Source: an uncultured beta proteobacterium
GTDB lineage: Bacteria > Pseudomonadota > Gammaproteobacteria > Burkholderiales > Burkholderiaceae_C
Reading direction: 5' to 3'
Assembly: GCA_903920405.1 (NCBI GenBank)
Contig: CAIXMC010000325.1
Span: 1 to 24,244, forward strand
Length of the DNA: 24,244 nt
Part shown: positions 1 to 10,005 of the stretch, piece after piece
How the letters are laid out: each line of letters begins with the position of its first letter
Position numbering within the stretch: position 1 is the first letter of the stretch
The notes under the pieces: model-generated
Seen by the model: the letters and a program-made list of their open reading frames with translations, nothing else
The model's database searches: none
What the model was told of the DNA's origin: nothing
Program-made: the position numbers and the translations under genes

Positions 1-48
1 ATGCTGACATCCTCCAAAACGAAAGACGACAATTGATGAGAACCTGCC

Positions 49-3000
49 ATGAATGACACTAATCCAATCAGCGAAACCGCCAACACACCTGTTCACCCTG
101 GCTGGATGTGGCCTGGTTTGCTGGCGCTCCTGGTGTGGCTGGTCTCTTTGGCGGTCACAGGGGTTTTGTGGCATCAGGCCAGAGAGGATGCCCACCGTGC
201 GCTGCGTTCTGATTTTGAACGTCAAGCCACTGACATCACGAAAGAAGTTCAACGCCATCTCAACATCAGTGCCTTGATATTGAAGAGTTTTACCGGACTT
301 TTTAATGCATCTGACAAGGTGACGCGGCAAGACTTTCATGCTTATTACAAGACTTTGAATCTTGCCACCGATGTTCACGGTTTTACGGGGATGTCCTATG
401 AATCGCGCATTGCAGCCCAGGATTTGAACCAGTATTTTGCCCAATCTGTGAATCTGGCTTTGGACGTTCACGGGTTTGCCGCTGTGACCTACATGAAACA
501 GGTGGTAGCCAAGGACATGACTTCGCATGTGAACGCCATGCGCAAAATGGGTTATGCCAACTACCGTATCAGTCCGCCAGGTACTCGCGCTGTTTATGCG
601 CCCATTGTTTTTATTGAGCCGATGACTGACAGCAACTTGCTGCTTCCAGGCTTTGATCCTTACACTGTTTTACCAGCACGCACAGCGATGAATCAGGCAC
701 GTGACAGTGGTGCCGTGGCACTGTCGGCCAAGCTCACGCATTTATCCGATGTTGGCACACCTATTTCTATTCCAGATTTTGTGATGTACGCACCCATTTA
801 CCGTTCAGGTGAACAGGTTGATACGCCTGAGAGGCGCAGATCCCACTTTTTGGGCTGGGTAGATGTTCTGTTTCGCATGACAGAGTTCATGGCTTATGTC
901 TTTCCAGATGGCATCAGCCCTCTTGATCTTGAAATTTTCGATGGCAGCACGCCATCTTTGGACAGCCTGATGTTTGATTCAGACAGCACCTTGCGCTTTG
1001 CGCTTGGGACTGAGTCACCCTTTCGTTATGTTCAATCGCTGGACTTTGGTGGACGTACCTGGACACTGGTGTTTCACGCCAAGCCAGGCTTTGGTGCCGG
1101 GGCTGTGACGCAAAAACCGCAACTGATGGCCATCACAGGTATTTTATTGGGCACTTTACTGGCCTTGCTGACGGCCATGACGATCAATGCCCAACGCCGC
1201 CGCCAAATGCGTGTATTACAAAACATTGCCATCCAACAAGCACAAGAGCGCGATGCTTTGCGCACTCAATCTGAAAAAGCACTGAAGGAGAGTGTTTTGG
1301 CCATGAACGAAGCCCAGCGCATTGCCAGGGTGGGCACTTACATCACCGACATCAAAACCGGCCTGTGGCAAAGCTCGGCCATTTTGGATGATATTTTTGG
1401 CATTGACAACACTTTCATCAAAACCATAGACAACTGGAATGCTTTGGTGGATCCTGAAGATCGACAGGCTCTGCTCGATGATAACAACCAGGTGATCGAG
1501 AGCGGTGGAAAATTCAAGCATGACTATCAGGTGATTCGACCTTGCGATGGACAAAGACGCTGGGTGACTGCGCTGGGTGAATTCACCTATGACACCGAGG
1601 GCAAACCGGCCATTTTGCGCGGCACCATTCAGGATATTACCCAACGCAAGCTCAGTGAACTGGAATTACAGAAGCACCGTGACCATCTGGCCACCCTGGT
1701 TCGGGAAAAAACCGCCAAACTTCAAAACAGCATGGACAGCACACAACATGCCCTAGCCGAGCTAGAGCAGCAAAAGCAAGTGTTAGACCACCATGCCATT
1801 GTGACCATCACTGACCCCGAGGGTTACATCATCTACGGTAACGACAAATTCACAGAAATTAGTGGTTACTCGCCCAACGAATTCCTGGGCAAAACCCATG
1901 ATCTTGTTCACTCCGGATATCACCCCCATGGCTTTTTCAAGACGATGTTTGACACCATCAGCCGTGGCGAAGTTTGGCGTGCCACAGTTTGCAACCGCGC
2001 CAAGGACGGTCATTTGTTCTGGGTGGATACAACAGTGCTGGCTTTTAGGAATACCGAGGGTCAGCCTGTCAAATATATTGCCGTTCGTACCGACGTGACA
2101 GCGCGCAAACAGATGGAAGAAGCGTTGCATCACAACCAATTGCGCTATCAATCGCTGATTAACAGTATGAACGATGTCATGTTTACACTGACCACAGAGG
2201 GTGTGTGTGAATTTGTGTCTCCGCAGTGGACAACGAACTACGGTCACAACGCGGACGAGGTCATTGGTCAACACTTTTCTCACTTTGTTCACCCTGACGA
2301 TATTGCCCGTTGCATGGCCTTTATGCAGCTTATTCTCGAGACGGACACCGGGCAAAGCGGAATTGAATACCGTGTGCAATGCAAAGACGGCACTTACCAA
2401 TGGAACTGTGCCAATGGCTCAGTCATGAAAGATGAATCTACTGGTGTCGTCTTGCTGGTTGGAATCGGGCGTAATATTTCCCAAAACAAGCGAGATCAAG
2501 AGGCACAGCTTTATTCCATCTCGTTGCTGCAAGCAGTGATTGAATCGACCGACTACGGCATTTTGGTGGTGGACGGCAACAGGCATTTCACCCGCTACAA
2601 CCAGCGATTTATTGACCTTTGGAAAATACCGCAAGAGCTTCTTGAACCTCTTGACAGCGATGCACTACGTCGATTTGCAGCCGCACAAATGATGCATCCA
2701 GATGCTCATCTGGCAAGCATTCATGCCAAATATGACGACCCTGACGCTACCAGCAACGACATCCTGGAACTAGCAGACGGACGCATTTTCAGGCAAATAT
2801 CACATCCTCAAAAAAATGGCAATGCAGTGGTTGGGCGGGTTTGGTCGTTTGACGACATCACAGACATCAAGCGTGCAGAACATGCAGCGCTGGCCGCCAA
2901 CCGTGCCAAGTCAGAATTTTTGGCCAACATGAGCCATGAGATTCGCACCCCCATGAATGGCGTGATTGGCATGATTGATATTTTGCAACACAGTGAGCTG

Positions 3001-4446
3001 AATGAAGAACAACGGCGAATGTTGAACACCATTCATCAGTCATCTCTGGCACTCTTGCGCATTCTGAACGATATTCTGGATTATTCCAAAATTGAAGCCG
3101 GCAAGCTCGATGTTGAAAACATTCCCACGCCATTGCGCCATTTAATTGACGGCGTGGCACAACTGATGACCACAAGCGCCAAAGCCAAGTCCATCGACAT
3201 GTCGGTATGGATTGACCCTGTATTGCCAGAGTGGGTCTATTCTGACCCTGCACGCTTGCGCCAGGTCCTGCTGAACCTGACGGGCAATGCGATCAAGTTC
3301 ACCCCCAGCAGACCTGACCACAGTGCGTGCATTATTCTGGTGGCCGCCCGTGTGCCTTTGCCAGAGGGGCAATATGGCCTGTTGCTGCGGGTGGTGGACA
3401 ACGGCATTGGCATGTCCGAGGACGTGTTGGCACGCCTGTTTCAACCCTTTACCCAGGCCGATTCCAGCACATCGCGCCAATTTGGAGGCACAGGTTTAGG
3501 TTTGTCCATTTGCCAACGGCTGATCACGTTGATGGGGGGGCACATCACGGTGCAGAGCGTTTTGAACCAAGGTTCAGAATTTACCGTTTCACTGCCCTTG
3601 CACGAAGCACCTCCGGGCCAACTGCCCACCACTCCCTATGAGTGCCGCCTAAGTCCACGAACGCACCTACACAACGTGGACGTGCATTCGGTGGTGTCCA
3701 ACGGCCCCTTGATTTTGTTGGCCGAAGACAACGAGACCAACCGCGATATATTGTGCGAACAGTTGCGTTTGCTGGGTTACAGGACGGATGTTGCCATTGA
3801 CGGTGCGATGGCCCTGGAAAAATGGCGCGCAGGGCAGTATGCACTGCTGCTCACCGACTGCCACATGCCGAAGATGGACGGTTTTGCACTTACCGCTGCC
3901 ATTCGTGAAGCAGAGCCTTCAGGAACCCATTTACCTGTCATTGCCGTCACCGCCAACGCCATGCAGGGCGAGGCACAACGCTGTCTTGACAGTGGTATGG
4001 ACGACTACCTGAGCAAACCTCTGCGCATGGAAACCTTAGGTCCCATGCTCAGAAAGTGGCTAGTGCCGGTGCCCACCTTGCTGCGAACCAACGCAGACTC
4101 TCTCCCATTCTGGGATGCCAACACATTGGGAGAATTGGTGGGTAACAACACTGAAATGCACCAACGGTTGCTGGGTAAATTTCTGGTCAAGGCCCGCTTA
4201 CAAATCACAGAAATTTTGGCGGCCACCCAAAATAGTGATACACCAAGCCTGACTTCTTTGGCACACACCCTCAAGTCAGCCGCCCGCACCGTGGGTGCCC
4301 TGGCATTGGGCGAGTTGTGCCAACACATCGAACAAGCAGGACACAAAGGTGATGCCAAAACCTGCCAAACGCTAGTGCAGGGGCTTGAAGATGCTTTTGC
4401 CAGTGCAGCATCCATGATTGAAGCTGCCTGTGGTCATCACTCCTGA
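49..4446 (+). CDS. CHASE / multi-PAS hybrid sensor histidine kinase with REC and HPt
   Basis: A membrane-bound hybrid kinase expected to sense a periplasmic ligand and run an intramolecular His-Asp-His phosphorelay. The 1465 residues show transmembrane segments at about 20-42 and 358-380 that bracket a periplasmic CHASE-type domain. Four PAS modules follow at about 425-535, 580-690, 700-815 and 825-945. HisKA carries the H-box [10 protein letters not shown] (phospho-His 963). HATPase_c has its N-box around N1076/N1080, DNGIG at 1117-1121 and GGTGLGL at 1146-1152. The receiver has LAEDNE at 1224-1229, phospho-Asp 1270 and K1323. The C-terminal HPt has AHTLKSA with His 1406. The ATG at 49 is followed by MNDT, the same start as the paralogue downstream; no strong Shine-Dalgarno is visible. 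No output regulator lies nearby, so the target is unknown. A 31-residue segment in the CHASE region (about 105-121 and 136-152) appears duplicated. Confidence 0.95.
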   Translation: MNDTNPISETANTPVHPGWMWPGLLALLVWLVSLAVTGVLWHQAREDAHRALRSDFERQATDITKEVQRHLNISALILKSFTGLFNASDKVTRQDFHAYYKTLNLATDVHGFTGMSYESRIAAQDLNQYFAQSVNLALDVHGFAAVTYMKQVVAKDMTSHVNAMRKMGYANYRISPPGTRAVYAPIVFIEPMTDSNLLLPGFDPYTVLPARTAMNQARDSGAVALSAKLTHLSDVGTPISIPDFVMYAPIYRSGEQVDTPERRRSHFLGWVDVLFRMTEFMAYVFPDGISPLDLEIFDGSTPSLDSLMFDSDSTLRFALGTESPFRYVQSLDFGGRTWTLVFHAKPGFGAGAVTQKPQLMAITGILLGTLLALLTAMTINAQRRRQMRVLQNIAIQQAQERDALRTQSEKALKESVLAMNEAQRIARVGTYITDIKTGLWQSSAILDDIFGIDNTFIKTIDNWNALVDPEDRQALLDDNNQVIESGGKFKHDYQVIRPCDGQRRWVTALGEFTYDTEGKPAILRGTIQDITQRKLSELELQKHRDHLATLVREKTAKLQNSMDSTQHALAELEQQKQVLDHHAIVTITDPEGYIIYGNDKFTEISGYSPNEFLGKTHDLVHSGYHPHGFFKTMFDTISRGEVWRATVCNRAKDGHLFWVDTTVLAFRNTEGQPVKYIAVRTDVTARKQMEEALHHNQLRYQSLINSMNDVMFTLTTEGVCEFVSPQWTTNYGHNADEVIGQHFSHFVHPDDIARCMAFMQLILETDTGQSGIEYRVQCKDGTYQWNCANGSVMKDESTGVVLLVGIGRNISQNKRDQEAQLYSISLLQAVIESTDYGILVVDGNRHFTRYNQRFIDLWKIPQELLEPLDSDALRRFAAAQMMHPDAHLASIHAKYDDPDATSNDILELADGRIFRQISHPQKNGNAVVGRVWSFDDITDIKRAEHAALAANRAKSEFLANMSHEIRTPMNGVIGMIDILQHSELNEEQRRMLNTIHQSSLALLRILNDILDYSKIEAGKLDVENIPTPLRHLIDGVAQLMTTSAKAKSIDMSVWIDPVLPEWVYSDPARLRQVLLNLTGNAIKFTPSRPDHSACIILVAARVPLPEGQYGLLLRVVDNGIGMSEDVLARLFQPFTQADSSTSRQFGGTGLGLSICQRLITLMGGHITVQSVLNQGSEFTVSLPLHEAPPGQLPTTPYECRLSPRTHLHNVDVHSVVSNGPLILLAEDNETNRDILCEQLRLLGYRTDVAIDGAMALEKWRAGQYALLLTDCHMPKMDGFALTAAIREAEPSGTHLPVIAVTANAMQGEAQRCLDSGMDDYLSKPLRMETLGPMLRKWLVPVPTLLRTNADSLPFWDANTLGELVGNNTEMHQRLLGKFLVKARLQITEILAATQNSDTPSLTSLAHTLKSAARTVGALALGELCQHIEQAGHKGDAKTCQTLVQGLEDAFASAASMIEAACGHHS

Positions 4447-4459
4447 TACTCATCAATGG

Positions 4460-4502
4460 ATAGCTACCCACGCTGATTGGGTCAGCCTTTGATCCGTTTT
4501 TT
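4460..4502 (+). repeat. Degenerate copy of the ATAGCT..CGC short repeat between the two kinase genes
   Basis: The first 14 bases match the repeat at 9095 in 13 positions, and the next three (TGA) are identical. The rest is only loosely similar and ends in a T-run (4497-4502). A small dyad (GCTGA, 5-nt loop, TCAGC, 4472-4486) lies within it, but the T-run is 10 nt away, so intrinsic termination is doubtful. The assignment rests mainly on the first 17 bases. Confidence 0.3.
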
Positions 4503-4535
4503 AAATAGGCCATACCCACCCCATGAAAGCATTCC

Positions 4536-7500
4536 ATGAATGACACCCGTCACATTGGCCATTCTGGCCATTCTGACTACACACCTGAGCGCTCACGCTG
4601 GATCGGGCCTGGCCTCTTGGCGCTGTTGATCTTGCTCATTTCGTGGGCCATCACGGGGTTGTTGTGGCAACAGGCCAAAGGGGATGCCAACCGTCAATTG
4701 CAATCTGATTTGGAGCGTCAGGCCACTGGAGTCACGGATCGAATTGAGCGCCAGCTCCACATGCAAGGTTTGATGTTGCAAAGTTTTGCGGGCTTTTTTG
4801 ACGCATCTGACAAAGTGACAAAACAGGATTTTCATGCCTTTTACCAATCCTTGCAACAAGCAAATGACATTCGCGGTATTGTCGGTGTAGCCTATATCGA
4901 ACGGGTTGCCAATATTCGTCGGCACGTGGCCAAAATACGCAAACAAGGACAACCCAACTACCACATCAACCCGCCTGGTGTTCGCCCGGTTTATACGCCC
5001 ATTGTCTTGGTAGAGCCGTTGGGGGGCAGTAACAGCCTGGTGGTGGGATATGACATCTCTACTGTGTTGCCCGTGCGAACCGCCTTGAACCAGGCGCGTG
5101 ACACGGGTGCTTTGGCGATGTCTGCCAAGCTCACCCTTGGGCTGGATGCCAAAGCACCTGTGACGGGCGTTGTCATGTATGTGCCACTCTATCGCAAAGG
5201 CGTCGCAGTGAACACGCCTGCCTTGCGTCAGACCCACGTATTGGGTTGGGTGGGCACTCCCTTTCGCACGGCAGATTTTTTTTCGCACATCTTCCCGGAT
5301 GGCACAAAAAATATGGAGGTGGAAATTTTTGATGGCAATGCATCGTCTGAAGACAACCTGATGTTTGACTCATTTAAAACACACCACACGCACACCCCAG
5401 CAGAAACCCGCTTGAAAACTGTTCAATCGCTGGTTTTTGGCGATCACACCTGGACACTGGTTTATTACGCGCTGCCTGATTTTGGCGCAGGGACTGTCAC
5501 GCAAAAGCCGCAATGGATTGCCATCACGGGGGGGCTAATGGGCATCTTGCTCGCAATGCTCGCTGCCTTGACCTATAACACGCATCAACGCCGCCAGGTT
5601 CGCGCCTACCAACGCATCGCACTTCACCAATCACAAGAGCGAGCAGCCCTGCGTGCTCAGGCAGAGCAGGCTTTGCAGGAGAGCGTCTGGGCCATGAATG
5701 AAGCCCAGCGCATTGCCCGGGTGGGCACTTACATCACCGACATCAAAACCGGTCTCTGGCAAGGATCTCCCATTCTGGATGATATTTTGGGCATTGACGA
5801 CACTTTTATCAGAACAATACCCAACTGGAACAACCTGATCGCACCAGAATGTCGCCAGGAACTGCTGGACTATTACCAACAAGTCATTGATACTGATGGA
5901 AAATTCAACAAAGACTACAAAGTGATCCGCCCCGCAGACGGAAAAGAACGCTGGGTGACAGCGCAGGGTGAATTTACCTTCGATGCCGACGGCAGCCCTA
6001 CCTTTTTGCGCGGAACCGTTCAGGATGTGACTGAACGCAAGCTATTAGAGCTGAGTCTGCGCGATAACGAATACGCAGCACGCCTGGCATTGAGAAATGC
6101 GAATGCATTAACACTGGAACTCAAACAATCCAAAATGGCTCTGGCTGCACGTGAAGAAATTTACCGCAGCATTGTGAATCAGGCAGCAGACGGCATTGTG
6201 ATGATTGATGCATCGACACTGGCCTACATTGAATTCAACGACGCAGCATGTGAGGCACTGGGATACACCCGTGATGAATTCTCTCAACTCACACTGATGA
6301 ATGTTCAAGGTGAAATGAGTGCATCGACCACCGGTGCAGCCGTTGCAGCCATGGTGAAAGCGGGGTCATCGAATTTTGAGACGCAGTACCTGCACAGGGA
6401 TGGAACATTGCGCAACGTTCATATTCGTAACCGAACCCTTTGGAAGGATGGGAAGGCTTTTCTGGTGGGCGTGGTGTCTGATGTCACTGAACGAAAAACC
6501 AAAGAACAAGAATTGCAGCGTTATCGTGAACACCTGGAAGAGCTGGTGCAGCAAAGAACCCATGCCTTGCAGCGAAGCGTGGCTGCCACCCAACGTGCCT
6601 TGGCCGAGCTGGAGCAACAAAAGCAGGTCTTGGACCAACACGCCATCGTGACCATCTCGGACACTGAGGGGCACATGACCTATGGCAACGCCAAATTCAC
6701 CGAAATCAGTGGCTACACGCCCGATGAGTTCCTGGGTCAAAATCATCACCTGTGCCATTCAGGATACCACCCCAAAGGTTTTTTCAAGGCCATGTATGAC
6801 ACCATCAATGCAGGCAAAGTGTGGCGCGCCACAGTCTGTAATCGTTCCAAAAACGGCTCTTTGTACTGGGTGGATAGCACCGTGCTGGCCTTTATGGGTG
6901 AAAACGACAAGCCCATCAAATACATCAATGTTTGCACCGACGTGACCCGGCGCCAGCATATGGAAGATGATTTGCGTGCGAGTCGCCTGCACTTTTTATC
7001 GCTGATAGAAAACCTGAACGACATTTTGTTCACGCTAACACCCGATGGGGTGTTTGAATATGTTTCGCCACAATGGACCACAATCATTGGTCATGATGTG
7101 AATGAAGTCATTGGTCAGTTCTTTACCAACTTTATTCACCCTGAAGACGTGACCATTTGTGTAGCCGCCATGCGGCGCATCTTTGAAACCGGAACAACAC
7201 ATGGCGGCATTGAATACCGTGTGCGCCGCAAGGATGGCAGCTATCTGTGGTCTAGCGCCAATGGCTCTCTCATCAAGGATGCTTCGACCGGTAGCGTCAA
7301 AGTGGTCGGCATTGGGCGTGACATCAACCAGATCAAGTGCGATCAGCAGGCATTGAAATCCTCAATGTCTTTGCTCAATACGGTTATTGAATCAACAGAC
7401 TATGGCATTTTGGTGATCAATAACGATGGGTATGTTGCACGCTATAACCAGCGATTTTTGGATCTTTGGCAAATACCGTCAGAAATTCTTGACACACGCA

Positions 7501-7991
7501 TGGATGGTCCCCTGCTGAAGTTTGCCGCTTCGAAAATGATGAAGCCTGATCAGTTTCTGGCCAATGTGATGCATTTGTATGACACCCCTGACGAGAAAAG
7601 TGATGACATCCTTGAACTGGCTGACGGACGGGTTTTCAGACGAATATCCCGTCCCCAAAAAATGGGAGATACCGTGGTGGGGCGGGTTTGGTCATTTGAC
7701 GATATTTCGGAACTCAAACGCGCAGAAAAGGCGGCATTTGCATTCACCCGCGTCAAATCAGAGTTTCTTGCCAATATGAGCCATAAGATTCGTACCCACA
7801 TGAGCGGCGTGGTTGGCATGATTGAAATCATGCAACACACACATCTCGATGACGATCAACAGCGAATGCTTGAAACCATCCATTGTTCATCGTTGACGCT
7901 CTTGAGTCTCCTCAACGACATTCTGGATTACTCCGAAAATGAAGCTGACACGCTGGGGATTGAGCATATCCCCATGCAACTGCTCGAATGA
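4536..7991 (+). CDS. CHASE / multi-PAS sensor protein, paralogue of the upstream kinase, truncated after HisKA
   Basis: A tandem paralogue of the preceding hybrid kinase. The 1151 residues show transmembrane segments at about 23-45 and 327-347 around a CHASE-type domain. PAS modules lie at about 390-503, 540-655, 700-805, 815-930 and 945-1062; the second has no counterpart in the upstream gene. HisKA starts near 1073, but the H-box reads SHKIRTHMSG where the paralogue has [10 protein letters not shown]: His 1083 remains, while the usual Glu and Pro are replaced by Lys and His. The protein ends (IPMQLLE) exactly where the paralogue runs into its HATPase domain, so ATP-binding, receiver and HPt domains are all absent and cannot be found in the 250 bases downstream. 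The frame is otherwise open for 1151 codons. It could be a decaying copy or a kinase-dead sensor that acts through hetero-dimerisation with the upstream kinase; the second is inference only. Confidence 0.85.
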   Translation: MNDTRHIGHSGHSDYTPERSRWIGPGLLALLILLISWAITGLLWQQAKGDANRQLQSDLERQATGVTDRIERQLHMQGLMLQSFAGFFDASDKVTKQDFHAFYQSLQQANDIRGIVGVAYIERVANIRRHVAKIRKQGQPNYHINPPGVRPVYTPIVLVEPLGGSNSLVVGYDISTVLPVRTALNQARDTGALAMSAKLTLGLDAKAPVTGVVMYVPLYRKGVAVNTPALRQTHVLGWVGTPFRTADFFSHIFPDGTKNMEVEIFDGNASSEDNLMFDSFKTHHTHTPAETRLKTVQSLVFGDHTWTLVYYALPDFGAGTVTQKPQWIAITGGLMGILLAMLAALTYNTHQRRQVRAYQRIALHQSQERAALRAQAEQALQESVWAMNEAQRIARVGTYITDIKTGLWQGSPILDDILGIDDTFIRTIPNWNNLIAPECRQELLDYYQQVIDTDGKFNKDYKVIRPADGKERWVTAQGEFTFDADGSPTFLRGTVQDVTERKLLELSLRDNEYAARLALRNANALTLELKQSKMALAAREEIYRSIVNQAADGIVMIDASTLAYIEFNDAACEALGYTRDEFSQLTLMNVQGEMSASTTGAAVAAMVKAGSSNFETQYLHRDGTLRNVHIRNRTLWKDGKAFLVGVVSDVTERKTKEQELQRYREHLEELVQQRTHALQRSVAATQRALAELEQQKQVLDQHAIVTISDTEGHMTYGNAKFTEISGYTPDEFLGQNHHLCHSGYHPKGFFKAMYDTINAGKVWRATVCNRSKNGSLYWVDSTVLAFMGENDKPIKYINVCTDVTRRQHMEDDLRASRLHFLSLIENLNDILFTLTPDGVFEYVSPQWTTIIGHDVNEVIGQFFTNFIHPEDVTICVAAMRRIFETGTTHGGIEYRVRRKDGSYLWSSANGSLIKDASTGSVKVVGIGRDINQIKCDQQALKSSMSLLNTVIESTDYGILVINNDGYVARYNQRFLDLWQIPSEILDTRMDGPLLKFAASKMMKPDQFLANVMHLYDTPDEKSDDILELADGRVFRRISRPQKMGDTVVGRVWSFDDISELKRAEKAAFAFTRVKSEFLANMSHKIRTHMSGVVGMIEIMQHTHLDDDQQRMLETIHCSSLTLLSLLNDILDYSENEADTLGIEHIPMQLLE

Positions 7992-8247
7992 TAAGTGATT
8001 CACAATAAGTTTCCTACCTCATAATTTCAAAAAACATAGCACACTATGCAATACCAGAGCGGGTTAGAGCAGAATTTTGTACAATTTTTGACGTAGAAAA
8101 CTTTCCGTTAAGCGCTTATCCTGAAAATCCATCTACCACCCAATATCGCAGGTGTCTTTGTTTTCAGCATGTCAAGGGAGGGGCGGACATAATGCTCATT
8201 GCTGGCATATTTCTCGCACCCTTTCACCTTCTTCAACCTCTTTGGCT

Positions 8248-8931
8248 ATGACTCTTTCTTCTGACCTGACCGATGCGCACTGTGCCGTTCACCCCCATAT
8301 CACTGCGCCTTTGGCACTGGGCTGGCTGCACACCGCAAAATTTTTAACCACAGCACCGCAATTGCACTTTTTACCCGCTTTAAGCGTGCCTGAAATTGCA
8401 TTTGTGGGCCGCTCCAATTCAGGAAAATCGACCTGCATCAACACACTGACGCAACAAAAGCAACTGGCTTTCGCTTCCAAAAAGCCTGGCCGAACACAGC
8501 ATATCAACTTGTTTTCGTTGGGAAAACACGGGGTGACTGATGCCGTTCTGGCAGATTTGCCGGGTTATGGCTATGCGGCTGTGCCCCTGCAAGACAAATT
8601 GCGCTGGCAGCAGGTCATGGCCAATTATTTGGTCACGCGCGAAAACCTCACGGCCATCGTGCTGATGTGCGACCCTCGCCACGGCCTGACGGAGCTAGAT
8701 GACACATTACTGGAAGTGCTGCGTCCGCGTGTTGAAAAAGGTCTGAAATTTTTGGTCATTTTGACCAAAGCCGACAAGCTGTCCCGCGCTGAACAAACCA
8801 AAGCCCTGTCCGTTATGAAACTGCAAGCAGGCGGTGGCGAAGTTCGACTCTTTTCTGCGCCCAAACGTCTGGGCATTGACGATGTCGCCCTGTTGTTGTG
8901 GCAATGGGCACATCCTGAAACTATCAAATAA
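8248..8931 (+). CDS. engB: Ribosome biogenesis GTP-binding protein EngB (YihA/YsxC)
   Basis: An essential TRAFAC-class GTPase for large ribosomal subunit assembly. From the ATG at 8248 the protein is 227 residues. It has G1 GRSNSGKS (54-61), switch threonine in GRTQ (81-84), G3 DLPGYG (103-108), G4 TKAD (173-176) and a G5-like SAPKRLG (203-209), the usual EngB set. A GTG at 8152 would add 32 residues without family character, so ATG 8248 is preferred. Neither start has a convincing Shine-Dalgarno. The 256 bases upstream hold no gene; CATAAT at 8188-8193 is -10-like but has no good -35. The last base of the TAA stop is the first base of a MITE-like repeat. Without the repeat the frame would stop at TAG in the same place, so the protein is unchanged. 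It converges on the acyltransferase genes. Confidence 0.95.
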   Translation: MTLSSDLTDAHCAVHPHITAPLALGWLHTAKFLTTAPQLHFLPALSVPEIAFVGRSNSGKSTCINTLTQQKQLAFASKKPGRTQHINLFSLGKHGVTDAVLADLPGYGYAAVPLQDKLRWQQVMANYLVTRENLTAIVLMCDPRHGLTELDDTLLEVLRPRVEKGLKFLVILTKADKLSRAEQTKALSVMKLQAGGGEVRLFSAPKRLGIDDVALLLWQWAHPETIK

Positions 8932-9092
8932 GGATATGGTCAACAATAAGTCCCTCATTTGGCCGTCAGAGTTAAAGATGCAATGCTAGGCACAAATCGT
9001 GCGGTGTGGCCCAGCCACATAAGCGATTTGTAACGACGCAGTGCGCCCAAATCTGACGAGCCAAATGAGGAACTTATTATTAACCATATCCT
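8931..9092 (+). repeat. MITE-like palindromic element, complete copy A (162 bp)
   Basis: The ends are inverted repeats of about 33 bp with three mismatches, beginning AGGATATGGT and ending ACCATATCCT. The dyad continues inward with a 1-nt offset (CGTCAG/CTGACG) to a central pair (CAAATCG and CGATTTG) around GTGGC/GCCAC, so the whole element could fold as one long hairpin. It has no coding capacity. It is flanked by a direct repeat AAATA (8926-8930 and 9093-9097), a plausible 5-bp target duplication. A second full copy is at 24002-24162 and a half copy at 22270-22337. It fills the gap between convergent engB and the acyltransferases and could act as a bidirectional transcription barrier (inference). 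Confidence 0.85.
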
Positions 9093-9094
9093 AA

Positions 9095-9131
9095 ATAGCT
9101 ACCAACGCTGACCCATCTAACACTAGAGGCC
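9095..9131 (+). repeat. 37-bp dispersed REP-like repeat (ATAGCTACCA...CTAGAGGCC)
   Basis: This 37-base segment has the same length and the same two conserved ends as the reverse complement of 18144-18180 inside aroA: ATAGCT(A/G)CCA(A/G)CGC at one end and CTAGAGGCC at the other, with CATC in the middle of both. It is followed by a run of T. It overlaps the putative AAATA target duplication of the MITE-like element, so that element seems to have landed at the edge of this older repeat. Similar short repeats are, as far as I recall, frequent between genes in Comamonadaceae. Confidence 0.6.
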
Positions 9132-9135
9132 GTTT

Positions 9136-10005
9136 TTATCCATAAACATCTGCCTCGCCTTCAGGGCGATCCTTGAAGCGTTTGTGAACCCAATAGTATT
9201 GGTCGGGCATGGCGTCAATGTAGGTTTGCAGGCACGCATTCATGTGCGCAGTATCCGCCACGGGGTCATCGCCGGAAAAGTTGGACCATGCTGGCAGCAC
9301 CTGCACGTCATAGCCCGATGCCGTCATGCGCGTGACCACCGGCACCACCTTGGCGCGCCCTAAACGGGCAAAGCGTGACAAACTGGGCACAGTCGCTGCG
9401 CTTACACCGTAAAACGGAACAAACACCGATTCGTGGGGACCAAAGTTCATATCCGGCAACAGGTACAGTGGATGACCTGATCGCAGTGCAGCCACAATCA
9501 GCTTGACCCCATCGACACGGCCAAACAACTGCACTGAGCCAAAACGTTGACGACCCTTCAGTATCCAACGGTCCATCACCTTGTTGGCCTGATCGGTGTA
9601 GATGGTAGTGAAATGCCGTGGCAACTGCTGTGCCAGCGCTGTCCAGCCTGCATCCAGCCCTACAAAATGCGGTGCAAAAATTACCACGGGGTTGCTGTCC
9701 ATCAATTCGTGCACCGCACCACATAAACGCAGACGTTGGCGTACTACCTGGGGCGAGCCATGCCACAGCCACCCCCTGTCTAGCCACGCCTTCGAAAAAT
9801 AAACAAACACACGGCGCGATAGCGAACGAATATCAGCGTCGGTCATATCAGGAAAGCACAAACGCAAGTTGGTAAAAACCACACGCCGACGTGTCAAAAC
9901 AGTTGCATACAACAGCCAGCCCAGCAAAGTGCCAAGCCCGCGCTGCCACGACAGAGGTAAACAGGCCAAACCACGCATCAATCCCAAAGCGACGTGGCTC
10001 AACAT
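9136..10005 (-). CDS. LpxL/HtrB-family lysophospholipid acyltransferase (HX4D type)
   Basis: A 289-residue member of the lipid A acyltransferase family, inner-membrane enzymes that move a fatty acyl chain from acyl-ACP to lipid A precursors or related lipids. An N-terminal hydrophobic stretch (about 5-37) precedes the catalytic HX4D motif, His113 to Asp118 in APHFVGLD. The family-typical C-terminal YYWVHKRFK is near 270. The start codon directly follows the TAA stop of the upstream acyltransferase (TAAATG), so the pair is almost certainly co-transcribed and translationally coupled. Position and acyl specificity (LpxL, LpxM or another lipid such as ornithine lipid) cannot be read from the sequence. 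The gene ends 5 bases from a REP-like repeat. Confidence 0.88.
   Translation of the reverse strand: MLSHVALGLMRGLACLPLSWQRGLGTLLGWLLYATVLTRRRVVFTNLRLCFPDMTDADIRSLSRRVFVYFSKAWLDRGWLWHGSPQVVRQRLRLCGAVHELMDSNPVVIFAPHFVGLDAGWTALAQQLPRHFTTIYTDQANKVMDRWILKGRQRFGSVQLFGRVDGVKLIVAALRSGHPLYLLPDMNFGPHESVFVPFYGVSAATVPSLSRFARLGRAKVVPVVTRMTASGYDVQVLPAWSNFSGDDPVADTAHMNACLQTYIDAMPDQYYWVHKRFKDRPEGEADVYG

Noticed and set aside
3-14. GCTGACATCCTC at the window start resembles the terminal GCTGACCACATCCT of the MITE-like element.
   Set aside because: Only about ten bases fit, with a gap; the rest of the element would lie outside the window and cannot be judged.
1216-2400. Long antisense open frames under the first kinase, and similar ones under rpsA, aroA and lapB.
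   Set aside because: They mirror well-supported coding genes, have no recognisable motifs or ribosome sites, and follow codon bias of the opposite strand.
4472-4502. Possible intrinsic terminator after the first kinase.
   Set aside because: The stem is only 5 bp and the T-run starts 10 bases after it; kept only as part of a degenerate repeat.
8003-8016. CACAATAAGTTTCC after the truncated kinase resembles the element's terminal CAATAAGTTCC.
   Set aside because: The match is too short and nothing further inward agrees, so it does not explain the truncation.
8152-8247. GTG at 8152 as the engB start.
   Set aside because: The extra 32 residues are Cys/His/Ser-rich with no EngB character; ATG 8248 gives the family's usual N-terminus.
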